From positions 1-64,000 of the forward strand of contig QPMI01000050.1 in NCBI GenBank assembly GCA_004431415.1: a stretch of DNA of 64,000 bases. Direction: 5' to 3'. The notes beneath the pieces were generated by a model. That model had not been told where the DNA came from, made no database searches, and saw only the letters and a list, made by a program, of their open reading frames with translations. Source of the DNA: Cyanophora paradoxa (Eukaryota; Glaucocystophyceae; Cyanophorales; Cyanophoraceae). Positions 20,158 through 31,331 of this stretch are shown piece by piece (position 1 is the stretch's first letter; each line of letters opens with the position of its first letter). The position numbers were made by a program, and so were the translations under genes.

Positions 20158-20195
20158 CTTTTATATATATAGAAGATATTTCTTTAAGTAGTTTT
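20158..20195 (-). promoter_or_regulatory. 38-bp TATA-type upstream block before the zinc-ribbon gene
   Basis: Nearly identical to 18833-18870, with one mismatch in 38. It sits only 4 bases from the start at 20153, so the mRNA leader would be very short or the true start is internal. Confidence 0.6.
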
Positions 20196-20262
20196 CATCA
20201 AATTTTGTGTTCAGAATTCCCCATTTAAAACCTCCCCTTTTAGTAGGAACAAGTTAGGAACT

Positions 20263-23200
20263 ATGCCCCGAATTAGCAACAGACTCATTAGAGAGAAGAA
20301 ATGGGAACTTATGGGATTACTGGGAACACTGTATGCAGCCCATGAAATCACAGAGGCTGAATATGACCGGGAAATCGGATTTATTTCAAGGGGCAGACCC
20401 ACTTTAGCAAAATTAACCAGAAAAGCCAATAACCTCTATGACAAAGTTGAGACTCTTGATGAACTCGATCGCCTGAGGCAAATAGAACCAGAGGCAGAAG
20501 ATGGAACAGCCATGAATGAATTATATCGCTGGCTCACATACAGAGCCAGAAGGGAAGTTGTGGTAGATGTGATTGAATATTTAGATAGAATTGCAACCTC
20601 TCTACCAAAACGTTTAAGAGATAGTCTGGATCAATTCAGGGCAATCAAAGTTCGCTTGTCGTTTATCTGCAAGTTCGTAAAAGTCAGCAATCCACAGGTT
20701 TGGATATCGAAATACATTTACAGCGATTATTTTGTATTAACCAAATCGAGAAATATTCGAACTGAGCTGAATAAAGCAGCCCAAATGTGTCAGGAACAGA
20801 TGAATGTTGTTGATAGCTATCGATTGGAGAGAATCGAAATGCTAAGAGTTGCTATTATGAGTTATGCCCAACTGGTGGCTGCTATGTTAAAACACCAGAA
20901 TCAATTGCAGCCAAGAGAGCCACAGTGAATATTCGAAATATTGATGATTCTTGCTTTGAAAATGCCATTTTGGCATGGATCCATAGGAAAGATGTAAATT
21001 CCCACAAGAGAAGTGAGCTTACACAATATCGCAAATGGAAATACTCACCAACCACATACAATCCTTTGGCTCTCAATTTCGACAATATCCCATTCCCTGT
21101 TCCTTGTGATGCTGAAATCATTGATAAATTCGAATCTCAAAATGCAGGCATCAGCATAAACATATTTGGAATGGATGGAGATGTTATATATCCCCTACAT
21201 CAATCCAGCAACCCAGGCAGAAAGCAAAAGATTAATCTAATGCTCATTCATGATGATGAAGGGAATGGTCACTATATTACTATCATGTCCCTTTCAAGAC
21301 TTCTCAGAGTTGCCCTTGATAAAACCAAGGATCAAAAGTTACACTACTGTGATACATGCTTATCTCGATTCAGGTCTGAGGCTAAACTCACTGCTCATGT
21401 GGACTCAAACAGATGCATTGATTGGAGACTCTCAAAGGGAATCACCCCTAAGCCTGACACCACAATAGAGTTTGGACTGAAAAACCTCAGGAAAACTGTC
21501 TGGCTTCCTGTTGTGGTTTACTGCAAGATTGAACATAGAAGCATCCCCATTGATGCATCGAAATCCAAGAGGGAAGTCTCAGCAGTCAACATTAGAATAG
21601 TCACTGGGGCAGATGTTCAGGAGTTTCGATTTGAGGGTCAGGATCCAATGGGAGGTCTGTTTGAATGCTTGGAGTCCAAAGCAAGAGAGCTAATCGATTT
21701 CCTGTTCACCAATATTCCCATGAATGAACTCACAGATGAGCAAAAGGCTATTTACAGAGCTACCAAACACTGTTACCTTTGCAGTGAGAGGTTCACCAAG
21801 GAAAACTTCAAATGCAGGGATCATGATCACCACACAGGTAATTACATTGCACCTGCATGCAGAAACTGCAATCTCCATAGGAGAATCTCAAAGCAAACCA
21901 AAGTTGCAGTTGTTGTTGACCAAATGGATGACTGTGGGACATTCATTTTCAGAAAAATAGCAGGCATGGGTGATAAAAAGCGAATCGAAATCCTTTCGAA
22001 AAACTTTGATCAATACCTTTCATTGCAATGGGGTCTTTACAAGTTCATTGATGCAAGTAATTTTATGGACTTTGGGGCTGCTGATGTAGATGAGTTAATG
22101 AGCAAATTCCAGGCTTTCAGAAGGCTTTCACACTCAGTATATGGATTGGACCCAGTTCATTATGTATCTGCACCTGGGTTATCTTGGGATGCTATGCTTA
22201 GGACCACCAAGGCAAAAATAGAGCTTATAAGTGATGTAGAGCAATACGAATTTGTTGAGAGGGGAATCAGGGGTGGCTTTGCAACAATGCCTTGTAGGTA
22301 TGCTGAGGCTGATGGTGAAAACTCCCATATAATGCTGTTTGATGCTAACAACTTGTATGGCTACTGTTTGAGTCAGCCAATTCCAGTTGGTGATTTTAGA
22401 TGGGAGACCGAATTCAACCCACAAGATAACAGATCCAGTTTCCTAGAAGTTGATCTGGATTACCCAATTAGGCTGTTTCTAGATCACAGTGATTTCCCCC
22501 TAATTATTAACAAGAAAATAGTAGAATATGCAGAATTATCACAATATCAAAAGAGCCTATTAGATCTCTCAGGAGAAGAGCTTGATAAGACCCCTAAGCT
22601 AACTGCAACCTTTGGTTCTGTGACCAACTATGTGATTTCTGAGCCTCTTCTGCAATATCTGTTGGACAAAGGGGTGAAATTAAAGAAAGTTCACAGGGTC
22701 CTATCATTTACTGTGGCTCCTGTAATGAAACCCTATATTGAGCTGAATACTGACATGAGAAGGAAAGCAGTGAATAAATTCGAGGCTGATTTCTATAAAC
22801 TCATGAATAACTCAATCTATGGGAAATGCATTGAATCTTGCAGAGGTAGATCTGTGGTTAAGATTGCAAACAGTGAGAAACTGTTTATGAAATATGCAGC
22901 CTCCCCATTGGTGAAATCAACAAGTCCCATAAACGAAAAAGCAGTTGCCTTTGAGTTTTACACAAAGCATGTGAAGCTAGATAAGCCAGTTGCTATTGGG
23001 GCTTATGTTCTGGATGCAGCCAAACTGCATAACTACAAGTTCTTCTATGATACTGTAAGGTCCCAATGGACAAAAGCAAAGTTACTATTCCATGATACTG
23101 ACTCCTTTTGTCTATATATCGAATCTAAGACCCTACAAAAAGATATAGAGAATATATCCTATGCATTAGACCTTGGAGGTGATTCCAGAATGACCCAGGT

Positions 23201-23506
23201 AAATACAAAAATGAAATGCCTGGCTCTGCTATATTGGAGTATGTGGGTCTGAGAGCAAAAGTTTACAGTTTCAGAACTGCTGAGATTGAGAGGAGTAAGC
23301 TCTCTGGGACTTCCACTGAGGAACTCCAATTTAATGATTTTAAGCAGTGTTTATTTGCAGGTATCAGCAAGACTGTGACTGCAAAGCAGAAAAGAAGGGC
23401 AGATCACACAATAATAGACACTGTGAGTAGAAGGGTTGCCCTAAACTGCTTTGATGCAAAGAGATACATCTTACCAGATGGTATTAATTCTGTTCCTTTT
23501 AATTAA
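20263..23506 (+). CDS. Protein-primed family B DNA polymerase (Polinton type), two frameshifts
   Basis: Three frames make one polymerase. 20263-20928 is the N-terminal extension. 20925-23252 is the core and opens at a GTG, a sign that it continues from upstream: KRATVNIRNIDDSCF is readable across the join. 23216-23506 is the C-terminus. A CxxC/HNH-like block (CYLCSERFTKENFKCRDHDH) precedes the palm. Motif A is FDANNLYGY, motif B MNNSIYGK and motif C HDTDS, all intact. The exonuclease looks dead: the Exo I position reads YCKIE instead of DxE, Exo II lacks the HN..YDxH pattern, and the region up to the Exo III Asp is much shortened. Role: replication of the linear element from a terminal protein. 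Confidence 0.8.
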
Positions 23507-23509
23507 GAG

Positions 23510-24895
23510 ATGCCAGCAACTGGAAGAATAGTTAGGAGAACCACTGAGCAACTGCAAGGAAACCTACTGCCCATCACAGTTCCAAAGGAGGAAAAGGGGG
23601 AATCTCGAATTGTAAAAAAGTCTGAAATGAAAGAGCTTGTCCCAGTAGAGATTCCAGTTGCTATTGCAGTGAAAGAAACAAGCAAGATTGCCAAGAGATT
23701 CTATGATGTGAGAACTGGTTACAAAGGGCTTCAAGCTATGAGGGCTGAGTTACCAGATGAATCCTATAAGCAGTTGCAAGAGTTCTATAAAAAACAAGAG
23801 GTAGTTCAGATCAATGCACCTGCTATATCTAGGAAGAGAGATCCCATGGTCCCAATTAGGCAACCCCTTGATACCTATGTGATTGATTTGCTCTTTTTCC
23901 CAGCTTATAAGAAACAAAACAATGGCTATGATACCTTTATGACTGCAATGGAATCTACACTGAGAACTGGGTATATCATACCTATAAGGGATAAATCAGC
24001 TCTCACTACATTAGCTGCATTTAAACAGCTTGAAATGAGAGTAGCAAGACCCATAGTAAAAGTTCAATCAGATGCTGGGAGTGAATTCCAAAATCGAATA
24101 TTCCAGGAGTATTTATCTAGTAAATTCATAGAACACCAAGTGAGTGGAACTGCTGACCATAGAAGCCAAGGTCGAATTGAAGCCTTTAACAAGCAGATTA
24201 AGAGACTGATCACAAACTATTGCATAGCTAATAACACAGCTAGATTCTTTGATGTGTTAGGTGATATTGAGTATAATTACAATAATACAGTTCACTCAGC
24301 TACTAAGATGAAGCCAGGCGAAACTACAGAGGAGCATTATAGGTATATAGTGGGATTAGAAGATGAAAGATTCAAGAAATCAATAGCTTACCTTGATACC
24401 ATGCAGCCTGGCATGTTTGTTAGAGTGAAAGTTGAGAAGAACCCCTTTGCTAAACAGGGTAACAATTGGTCTAGGATGGTTTACACTGTTGATAGTAGGG
24501 AAGGCTTTAAGTTTAAGCTAAGGAGTCCCACTGGTGAGATCATAGAAAACAGGTTTGCTTTCCATGAGCTGTTGCCTGTGAATGCAGTTGAATATCTAGA
24601 AACCCCTACAGTGGATGCCTTGGAGCAAGCTAAAGAGGAAGCCAGGGCTGATGCTGCTATAAGGAGAGAAGGCATAGAAGCTGCTAATGAAGTCCCAGAT
24701 AAGCCTTTGATAGAGGCTAGAAAGGAGAAGGCTGGGAAAGTTAACAGGGAACTCAAAAAGCTCACTATAGCAGGGACACAGAAACTTTCTGAGGTTAATA
24801 GCCAGAGATGGTATAATGACTTTCAGACTACTAAGGAGTCATATACAGCCCCTAAACCTCAGAGAACACTAAGAGAAAGGACCAAAACTAGCTAG
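23510..24895 (+). CDS. rve-family integrase (DD35E) with C-terminal chromo/SH3-like region
   Basis: An intact 461-residue frame beginning 3 bases after the PolB stop. The catalytic triad is D126 (YVIDLLFF), D188 (VQSDAGSEF) and E224 (GRIEAFNKQIKRLI), spacing D-35-E as in retroviral and Polinton integrases. Before it is a helical region (YDVRTGYKGLQAMRAELPDE), where a zinc-binding domain usually lies, but no HHCC is evident. The C-terminal QPGMFVRVKVEKNPF and FKFKLRSPTGEII segments form the SH3/chromo-like barrel seen in Ty3-type integrases. A charged tail ends the protein. It integrates the element into host DNA. The lack of frameshifts is notable next to a broken PolB. Confidence 0.85.
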   Translation: MPATGRIVRRTTEQLQGNLLPITVPKEEKGESRIVKKSEMKELVPVEIPVAIAVKETSKIAKRFYDVRTGYKGLQAMRAELPDESYKQLQEFYKKQEVVQINAPAISRKRDPMVPIRQPLDTYVIDLLFFPAYKKQNNGYDTFMTAMESTLRTGYIIPIRDKSALTTLAAFKQLEMRVARPIVKVQSDAGSEFQNRIFQEYLSSKFIEHQVSGTADHRSQGRIEAFNKQIKRLITNYCIANNTARFFDVLGDIEYNYNNTVHSATKMKPGETTEEHYRYIVGLEDERFKKSIAYLDTMQPGMFVRVKVEKNPFAKQGNNWSRMVYTVDSREGFKFKLRSPTGEIIENRFAFHELLPVNAVEYLETPTVDALEQAKEEARADAAIRREGIEAANEVPDKPLIEARKEKAGKVNRELKKLTIAGTQKLSEVNSQRWYNDFQTTKESYTAPKPQRTLRERTKTS

Positions 24896-25109
24896 TTTGC
24901 TAGGCAAAAACTCGTTTTTTCCAAATATATGTATGACTGATATACATATATGCACATGATATACACATAGTCTTGTAGATCTTCTCAAGCGCTTCACAGC
25001 GATATGCAGAACGTTGCGTTTTGATGATCTGGTGATGAGATATAACAGTTTGAAGATGAAAAAGTCACTTGCCATAGTAGACTTGGTGAGACACTAGCTC
25101 AGGAATCGA

Positions 25110-25190
25110 CTTGACTGAAAAGCGTTTTTGGCTCAGCGGTTAAGACGCTTGGATTTCCGAGTCGCAGTTCAAATCCGCTCGGGAACCTTT
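25110..25190 (+). pseudogene. Decayed tRNA-like sequence
   Basis: TTGGCTCAGCGGTTAAGACG resembles a tRNA D-arm/A box, and CAGTTCAAATCCG a T-arm/B box. The anticodon arm appears shortened by about ten bases and neither the D- nor the T-stem pairs fully. I therefore read it as a tRNA relic or tRNA-derived repeat and not a working tRNA. No anticodon is assigned. Confidence 0.4.
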
Positions 25191-26036
25191 ACTTCGTTCG
25201 CCGTGAAACTTGAAAAGTAAAAAAAAAACGCGGTTTTTTCTAGATTAATGCTGTACCCGTCTGGAAAATCAATATTCACGTTTGCTGCGATATCTCAACA
25301 CCAACTTATCAAATCGATGCGCTTTAAACGTCATAAAATCGAGCATTTCAAGGCGGTCTGAGCGCTTATCAGCCATATCGACATTTCGATAACCCTGACT
25401 CGAAATCGCGATGAAACCGATTTTGAATTTTGATTTTAAATTCGATTAAAATGCATTAAACGTGAGTTTTTAATATAGATCACCAGGAAGTTATCAAATC
25501 GATGCACTGGCGGTAAAATATAATCACATATATAATACATAACAATAACTTGCAATCACATATACGAATCTCGATGTGTATACATCGCTATTATGATTAA
25601 AGCGAGTTTTGAAATTCAAAATAATTAGATTAAATTCGATTATAACTCAAAAATCGCGATTTTTAACCATATACTTATCGTTTCGATCAAATTATGATAT
25701 CGAATAATCAACTATATTATAATGCTTCGATAAACGTGATCACATATATGAAAACATCAATCTAACATTGCATGTAGTAAGCATCTCCCCTTGATTCCCC
25801 CTATTATATTATATTTATATTTAAGTGGACTCAAGGTTGACTCATATTAATCGTAAAAGTAGTAATAGTATATGGATTTTGTTACGAATTCAATGCAAGG
25901 GTTGACTAAGTGGGTTGAGTTGACTCAAATTTCACAGGAAATAACAATGAATCAGAGTATAAATGCATTTTTGAATCAACTACACCAACTAACACTGAGA
26001 TTTTAACAATGAATGAGGTCCTTACTGAATATGGTA

Positions 26037-26140
26037 TGTGTGACAGGTGTGACAGGTCTATCCCGTGGATTTTCAAAATCAATTTCTCACTAGGACTTTC
26101 CTTGGGATGGACCTGTCACACCTGTCACACCTGTCACACC
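26037..26140. repeat. Inverted-iteron element, copy 2
   Basis: Two units of TGTGACAGG, a spacer of about 55 bp, then three complementary units: the reverse distribution of copy 1 (three then two). Spacer words TTTCTCAC, GACTTTCCTTGGGATGGACC and GGATTTT are shared with 16326-16428. Same orientation as copy 1, 9.7 kb apart. Confidence 0.7.
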
Positions 26141-26391
26141 CAATTATTTCAAAAATCCTAAGGGTCCCCCCTTAGAATCATTAAAACATGATAAAAACAT
26201 ATAAGTTTCATGTATAATTACGATTGGATTCAATAAGAGATCGATTTGTTTTATTTAACAAATGAATCATTTTTTACAAAATATGAAAATATCGAAAAGA
26301 ATACAAAATAATCGAAATAAATGAATATTCGATAAGATATACACAGATTATCGATTGATTGAAATAGAATATACGAGATATATCAACAAAA

Positions 26392-26892
26392 TCAATTAAG
26401 ATTAAGCCGAGGGTTAAAACTCCGCATTTTACTATGTGTCTCTTCACCAAATGCATTGTGTGCTGTTTCAATGTACGCCTTCAAAATCGCAGGCAAGCGT
26501 GAGAGGAAATGTGGTGATCCGCGTGCTTCTGTGTCAGCTCGGATAAGTGCTCGCAATGTCCTAGCGAACCTGTCAATAATTCCAAGTTTGTTACCTTTAG
26601 AAATGTGGTCATCTTTGGTAACATCAGTGTGCATTTTCAACGAGTTCTCTTCGGCCATTGCCCGAATTGCTGCTGTGTTAAAACCGTTGTCGGCGGAGAA
26701 ACCCCAGATCCCTGGTAGCTCCGCGATCATTTTTGGAAGTTGTTTGAATGTTTCTATTTTTCGCACGATAGCGAAACGGGTTGCAATCTCGACCGCTGCA
26801 AACAGACGATACCTACCAATAAATAATACATCAATTTGCCAGACACCCGGTGGAGCTGTTATCGTGTACATTCTTCTAATTGTCACACACAT
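26392..26892 (-). CDS. Second rve-type integrase (element B), D-D-D catalytic set
   Basis: The open frame reaches 27015, but its first 40 codons overlap the divergent gene at 26970, so I start at the Met at 26892. An earlier start is possible, since HNLFKAYSRDIHQKLF just upstream may be part of the integrase N-domain. Conserved acids: D in VWQIDVLFIG, D in GFSADNGFN, then NKLGIIDRFARTLRALI, where the usual catalytic Glu before RF.RTL is Asp. The family (rve-like Polinton integrase) is clear from this layout. I believe some algal-virus relatives also carry Asp here, but cannot confirm it. It is unrelated in detail to the element A integrase. No C-terminal chromodomain is present. Confidence 0.65.
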   Translation of the reverse strand: MCVTIRRMYTITAPPGVWQIDVLFIGRYRLFAAVEIATRFAIVRKIETFKQLPKMIAELPGIWGFSADNGFNTAAIRAMAEENSLKMHTDVTKDDHISKGNKLGIIDRFARTLRALIRADTEARGSPHFLSRLPAILKAYIETAHNAFGEETHSKMRSFNPRLNLN

Positions 26893-26969
26893 AAAAAGTT
26901 TTTGGTGGATATCGCGTGAATATGCCTTAAAAAGATTGTGATTATGATTAATAATAAAGTGATATTGTA

Positions 26970-27260
26970 ATGGAGGCGGAAAACTGTTTGGCACGCAAGC
27001 GTGGTCGTCCTCCAAAGTCTATGTCTCCGGAAGTAATAGAAGAGATGAAGAAGAATCGATCAGCAGCGGTAAAAGCTCGTTATCATTCAGATGAGGAATT
27101 TCGTAAGCGCAAACTACAAGCGACGTATGAATATCAGGAAAGAAATATTGAACGTAAAAGGGAACAATGTCGTAATTATAGACGTCGGCAAAGACAATTG
27201 CTTCTAACTTTATTGGAAAAGTTTGGTGCTCAATCGGTTGAGGTAGTTTCAGCAGCCTAA
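26970..27260 (+). CDS. Small AT-hook / basic protein (element B)
   Basis: A 96-residue intact frame. KRGRPPKSM near the N-terminus is a standard AT-hook. RYHSDEEFRKRKLQATYEYQ and the following Arg-rich stretch repeat the Y-x-x-D-x-x-(Y/F)-R pattern of the element A proteins at 15704 and 19027. It is divergent from the integrase and convergent with PolB. DNA binding is likely. A role as chromatin or packaging protein is only inferred. Confidence 0.6.
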   Translation: MEAENCLARKRGRPPKSMSPEVIEEMKKNRSAAVKARYHSDEEFRKRKLQATYEYQERNIERKREQCRNYRRRQRQLLLTLLEKFGAQSVEVVSAA

Positions 27261-27290
27261 TGTTTGGAGGTTCGCTGCAAACTTCTTTTT

Positions 27291-30200
27291 TCAAATACGA
27301 GTGCGACAATGTCCAAGCGCCATTGTTTCTACGCCATTATCGCAAAGCCAGCGTTTTGTATCTAGCGAATGTAGTGCCTGTTTTGAGGTTTCTTGCACAT
27401 AAACACGATGTTTCTTTGAGCGCATACCTCGAATTCCATTCACTTCACATGATAAGTATAGTTTCTGTCCATCTACAACTTTACCAAGAACACAATCAAT
27501 ATATCTTTCCCGTGTAAGCTGGTCGGCAAAGCTTTTAGAAATCCCTTGCATCGACGCTCTTGCTTACCACTGTCGATCTGATACCAATAACTCTTAGGTC
27601 TGTTCGCGATGAATTCTACCATTTGCTTACCATTGCACTCATCTTTGAAATTGCCAAGGGCTGTCGATTCTTTCTTCATGGTGGCAATTTCTTCGTCCGA
27701 CATTCCTGCAAAGAATCGATGTGACTCCGGATATTTGCTAACATCTAAAAGGTGACTTATATTTTTCAGATCAGCGTACAAATCATCTGTCTCAATTCTA
27801 AGGATTAGCGAGTCAGTATCCGTTGCAAGCAATTTAACACGCGGACCCCAGAGCGGTTTTAGTTGCTCGTAATACATTTTAAACATGTGTAGTTTTGACA
27901 TTTCCAAAACACTGAATCCACTGTATATCGGTTTGTTTAATTTGACTTGTGAACGCCGTTTAGAGATAAATACAAGATCCTCATCATATTTGACAATTTG
28001 CTTCAATAAATTTGGTTGTGCGGCAATTTTTGACAGTCTGACACTATCAGTCACAAGCTCCGCATCGCAATGCTTTCTCACGTTTTCCATATTTTTGCCG
28101 TATAATGCATTAGTCTTGAGTTTGAATAGATCTCGCACATGATCAAAGGTTGCGGCCTGACGCATTTCGGCATTTTTTCCACATACGGTTTCATCCAAGC
28201 AGTCTGCTTGTACGTAATAACACGATGAATTTTACTCACCACAAAACCTTGACTTCTGTAAAATTTGAGTAGTCTCCCATCAACAACATATTTCTTCAAT
28301 GGAAGCAGACTTGGAATAAGCTTTCGCGTCTTCATCTGAATGCAATCCTTTTTAATCATATCCTGTTGTGATCTAGATAGCATCGTTGGATCTACAATCA
28401 TTGATACTGGCGCAATCGGGTAATCATTAAATTTCTCGTGAAGCTCATCTGGAATGTAAGCATCAATTTCAAGCGTTGCTCCTATATCACCGTCATAATC
28501 GAAACCATCATGGTCAAAGGTTTCTGGATCAACCCATTTAAAATCTCCAATCGGATGTTTCTCTAACATCGCATATCCATACAACGAATTTGCATCTATA
28601 TAGTACAGATATACTGATGGTTTGGATGGATCATAATCAACCATGTCCTTATTGTTCGCTTTTGCATATCGATTTGACACCATTGAAATACCACCACGAA
28701 TACCTGTCTCGAAGAATCTGAACATATCCTCTTGACCCTCATGCAACAGCTGTAATTGCCCACCTGTATATTTTAGAGCAGCATCCCAACTAAAGCCTGG
28801 TAGTGACATGTAATATGCAGGATCTATGCCATCTGTAGCGCGAGATGTTTCCCGATACGCTTGAAACACATCTGATAGTAACGTTATATCAAGTTTCATA
28901 TAAGCAATCGTGTAATCTAACATTGTCTTACATTTCAGCTTTTTCCAAACCTTCTGTGCGTGCTCATAATCTTCAAGCTTGCACTTTTCGTTTTTCAAGT
29001 CATTGTGAAACGCCTCTATCGGAGGTAGCTTACGGTCTGCAAGCCGCTGCCAGGAATTTACGTAGCTGTAGGGATAGATGCCCTTTCTTGTCATCAAATT
29101 AAACGTTTCCGCATCGGGACATAACTCGCGAGTTTGCTTTTTCAGTTCATCTGGAAGCGATGCCGCTAGCTTTTCGAGCGTTGCTGATAGATGTTGCATG
29201 CTGTCGCGGAATACGTAAATGCCGTACTCAATTTGACTCATTTTCTCGGAGTTTTGGAACATCACTTCGAAACGATTTGAAAGCGGTGTCTCAGATCTCT
29301 CGAATTTGATTTTTTCTTTAACAAGCTGGTTCTTGATAAATCCTGGAACTCGTTTCTCATACTCCTCAGCATTTATGCTCAGTTTGTTCATCGTCCATTC
29401 CCTCACGCTTTGATTTTGATATGTCTTCTCAAGTCGTGTTCGGACTGATCCAAGTTTTCAATCAACTTTTTCTTAAATTCAATATGTGCGGCATGTCTAC
29501 GAACACTTCCCTTTGCAATTGCGCGGATCAGCAAATGCGAATCAAATCCTCGAGCATTGTGAGCAATCAAGAAAACACGTTTTGATTTGAATCTTCTACG
29601 GTTGCAGCCAGGACAAGCAGCACCTTTGAAATCACCATTATCGTGATCGTGGTCCCAAACCTTTTTGATCTTCTCGCTGAATTCAACGTTACAGATATAG
29701 CAACTAGTAGCTGAATCAAACGTTTGCTTTGCAACATCTGTTTTTATCGCTGGTACCGATGCATTTAGCCCTTTCTTTAAAGTTGGTTCCATTGAATCTA
29801 GCCATTCAACAAACCTCTCCTCACATCTACGTCCGCTATTTACGTGCCAATATTTTGTATCATCATTGCCTGTGATCAAACATCCAACAGCAGCTGGTAT
29901 TTGACATGCAATTTCCTCTGTCTTTCCATTTTTCACAGAGTTCGTAGACATTGCAAGTGTTTCAAAATCATAGGCTCCAACATATCGTGCCGTTATCGTA
30001 TTCGCATGGTTCAGGAATTTCAATGTTGAACGGTCGGGTTTTGGAAGCACATCACGGCCATGTTCGTCTCGTTCGAGGCATCTGTCTTCTTCGATGTGTT
30101 TCTGAAGAGCATCATCACCGCGAAATCCTTTTTGACAAGCGAGACAATAGCTGCGTGCGTTCTTGTCAATTCCAGGACGAGAAAACATTCGACTCACGTT

Positions 30201-31331
30201 CTTGATCCAAACGAAGTGGCCATAACTACCTTCGCCAGTCACGAATAGCAGAGGAATAGCATCTCGAGCCGCTGAAATATAATATGGAGTGATATCTAGC
30301 TTTTCATTATCAGCCACATACACGCATAGCTTCAGATTGTTTGCCTCTTCAAACCGACGGAATATCTTTGAATCAAGCGGGACAGGATAACTGAGCATTG
30401 ATGTGTTGATCGTACTTAGGTGCTCTCTGTACTTGGCAGCACGTTGAGCATGCCGATCGACTGGGAACTTTGCGGATAAAACTGAATACGTAAAACACAT
30501 ATTATCTGGTGCCTCCACGTTTATGACTGCGTTCTTCTTGCTAATCCATGATGGAAGTTCAAATGATGCGCCACCAACGGCGCGGACATGTTCTAGACTT
30601 TGTATGTAAAAATACGTCCACGTTTCTAACTCCCAGCTGTCATTCTCCTGTTCAGCTCTTCCATCGATCTCAACACATCTGTCACGCAGCTCAACTTCAA
30701 TGTTTGCACCGGGGAGGATACGGTAGAATTGATCTTCACTGATTTCATCTGTTTTGAAGCGGTTAGTAAAACCTTCTGTGCCATTCTGCCTATGCTTAAA
30801 AATACCTTTTGCATATACCTTTATAGATAGCCCCATTCGTGTTTCATTCGCCGCAGTCAATCGCTCAGTTATGAAACGCTCAAATTTTGCTTTGAAATCT
30901 GGGGTGTTCGCCATGTACGACGCGAGCGATGTAACTCTTAGACCGTTCGGCCTGATGATCGCAGCGCTTTCGAGTGCGTATATTCCATCTAGTGCCGTCT
31001 CGCGTGAACCATCTCCAGCAAGTTCCTCATTTGGCTGTCCAGGGAGTTCATTGAAAAGTGCTACCAGTTCAGCTTGGTTCTCAGCGATGATTATCTGCAC
31101 AGTTCGCTCTGAGGCACGTCTCGTTTGTCCGACTACAGCAGCGAGCATTGAAAGCACATCAACAGTTCGTTGCAGCGTCACAAGTCGAGTTCGAGATCCT
31201 GGTGATGAGATTCGGAGTAATTTGTTTCGATATAGTCCATGAATACGTCTACGCTCATACAAAGTTTGTGCTAGACCTACGATCTGTTGTTTTAATAACG
31301 CTATCTGACGACGACGAGCAAATTGATTCAT
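27291..31331 (-). CDS. Polinton-type family B DNA polymerase (element B), three frame breaks
   Basis: Reads from 31331 (MNQFARRRQIALLKQQ) through 29403, then 29406-28078, 28198-27473 and 27551-27291. The first join is at a GTG-opened frame; the third segment begins near a T6 run (28173-28178). The N-terminal 270 residues are a Polinton-specific extension, followed by NMCFTYSVL and HFVWIKNVSRMF. The exonuclease is intact: Exo I AYDFETL, Exo II AHNARGFDSH, Exo III DYTIAYMKLDITLL. A zinc/HNH-like CYICNVEF..DHDHDNGDF lies between them. The polymerase motifs are YYIDANSLYGY, LKTNALYGK and ATDTDS. It ends with the typical DTKRWLCDNGVETMALGH. It is distant from the element A polymerase. Confidence 0.8.

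Larger units (their letters stand above)
24896..26270. other. AT-rich non-coding spacer between elements A and B
   Basis: No open frame above about 60 codons looks coding. The stretch holds a decayed tRNA-like sequence (about 25,110-25,190), a short repeat TTATCAAATCGATGC (near 25,305 and 25,490), several TTGACTCA-type words (25.83-25.93 kb) and the second iteron element. It could contain the right terminus of element A, but no terminal inverted repeat partner is in the window. Confidence 0.5.

Noticed and set aside
20263-20928. Separate 221-aa gene upstream of PolB
   Set aside because: The PolB core frame opens at GTG and the join reads through (KRATVNIRN). Element B's PolB also has a long N-terminal extension in the same frame, so this is the PolB N-terminus.
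25110-25190. Functional tRNA gene
   Set aside because: The anticodon arm is too short and the D- and T-stems mispair.
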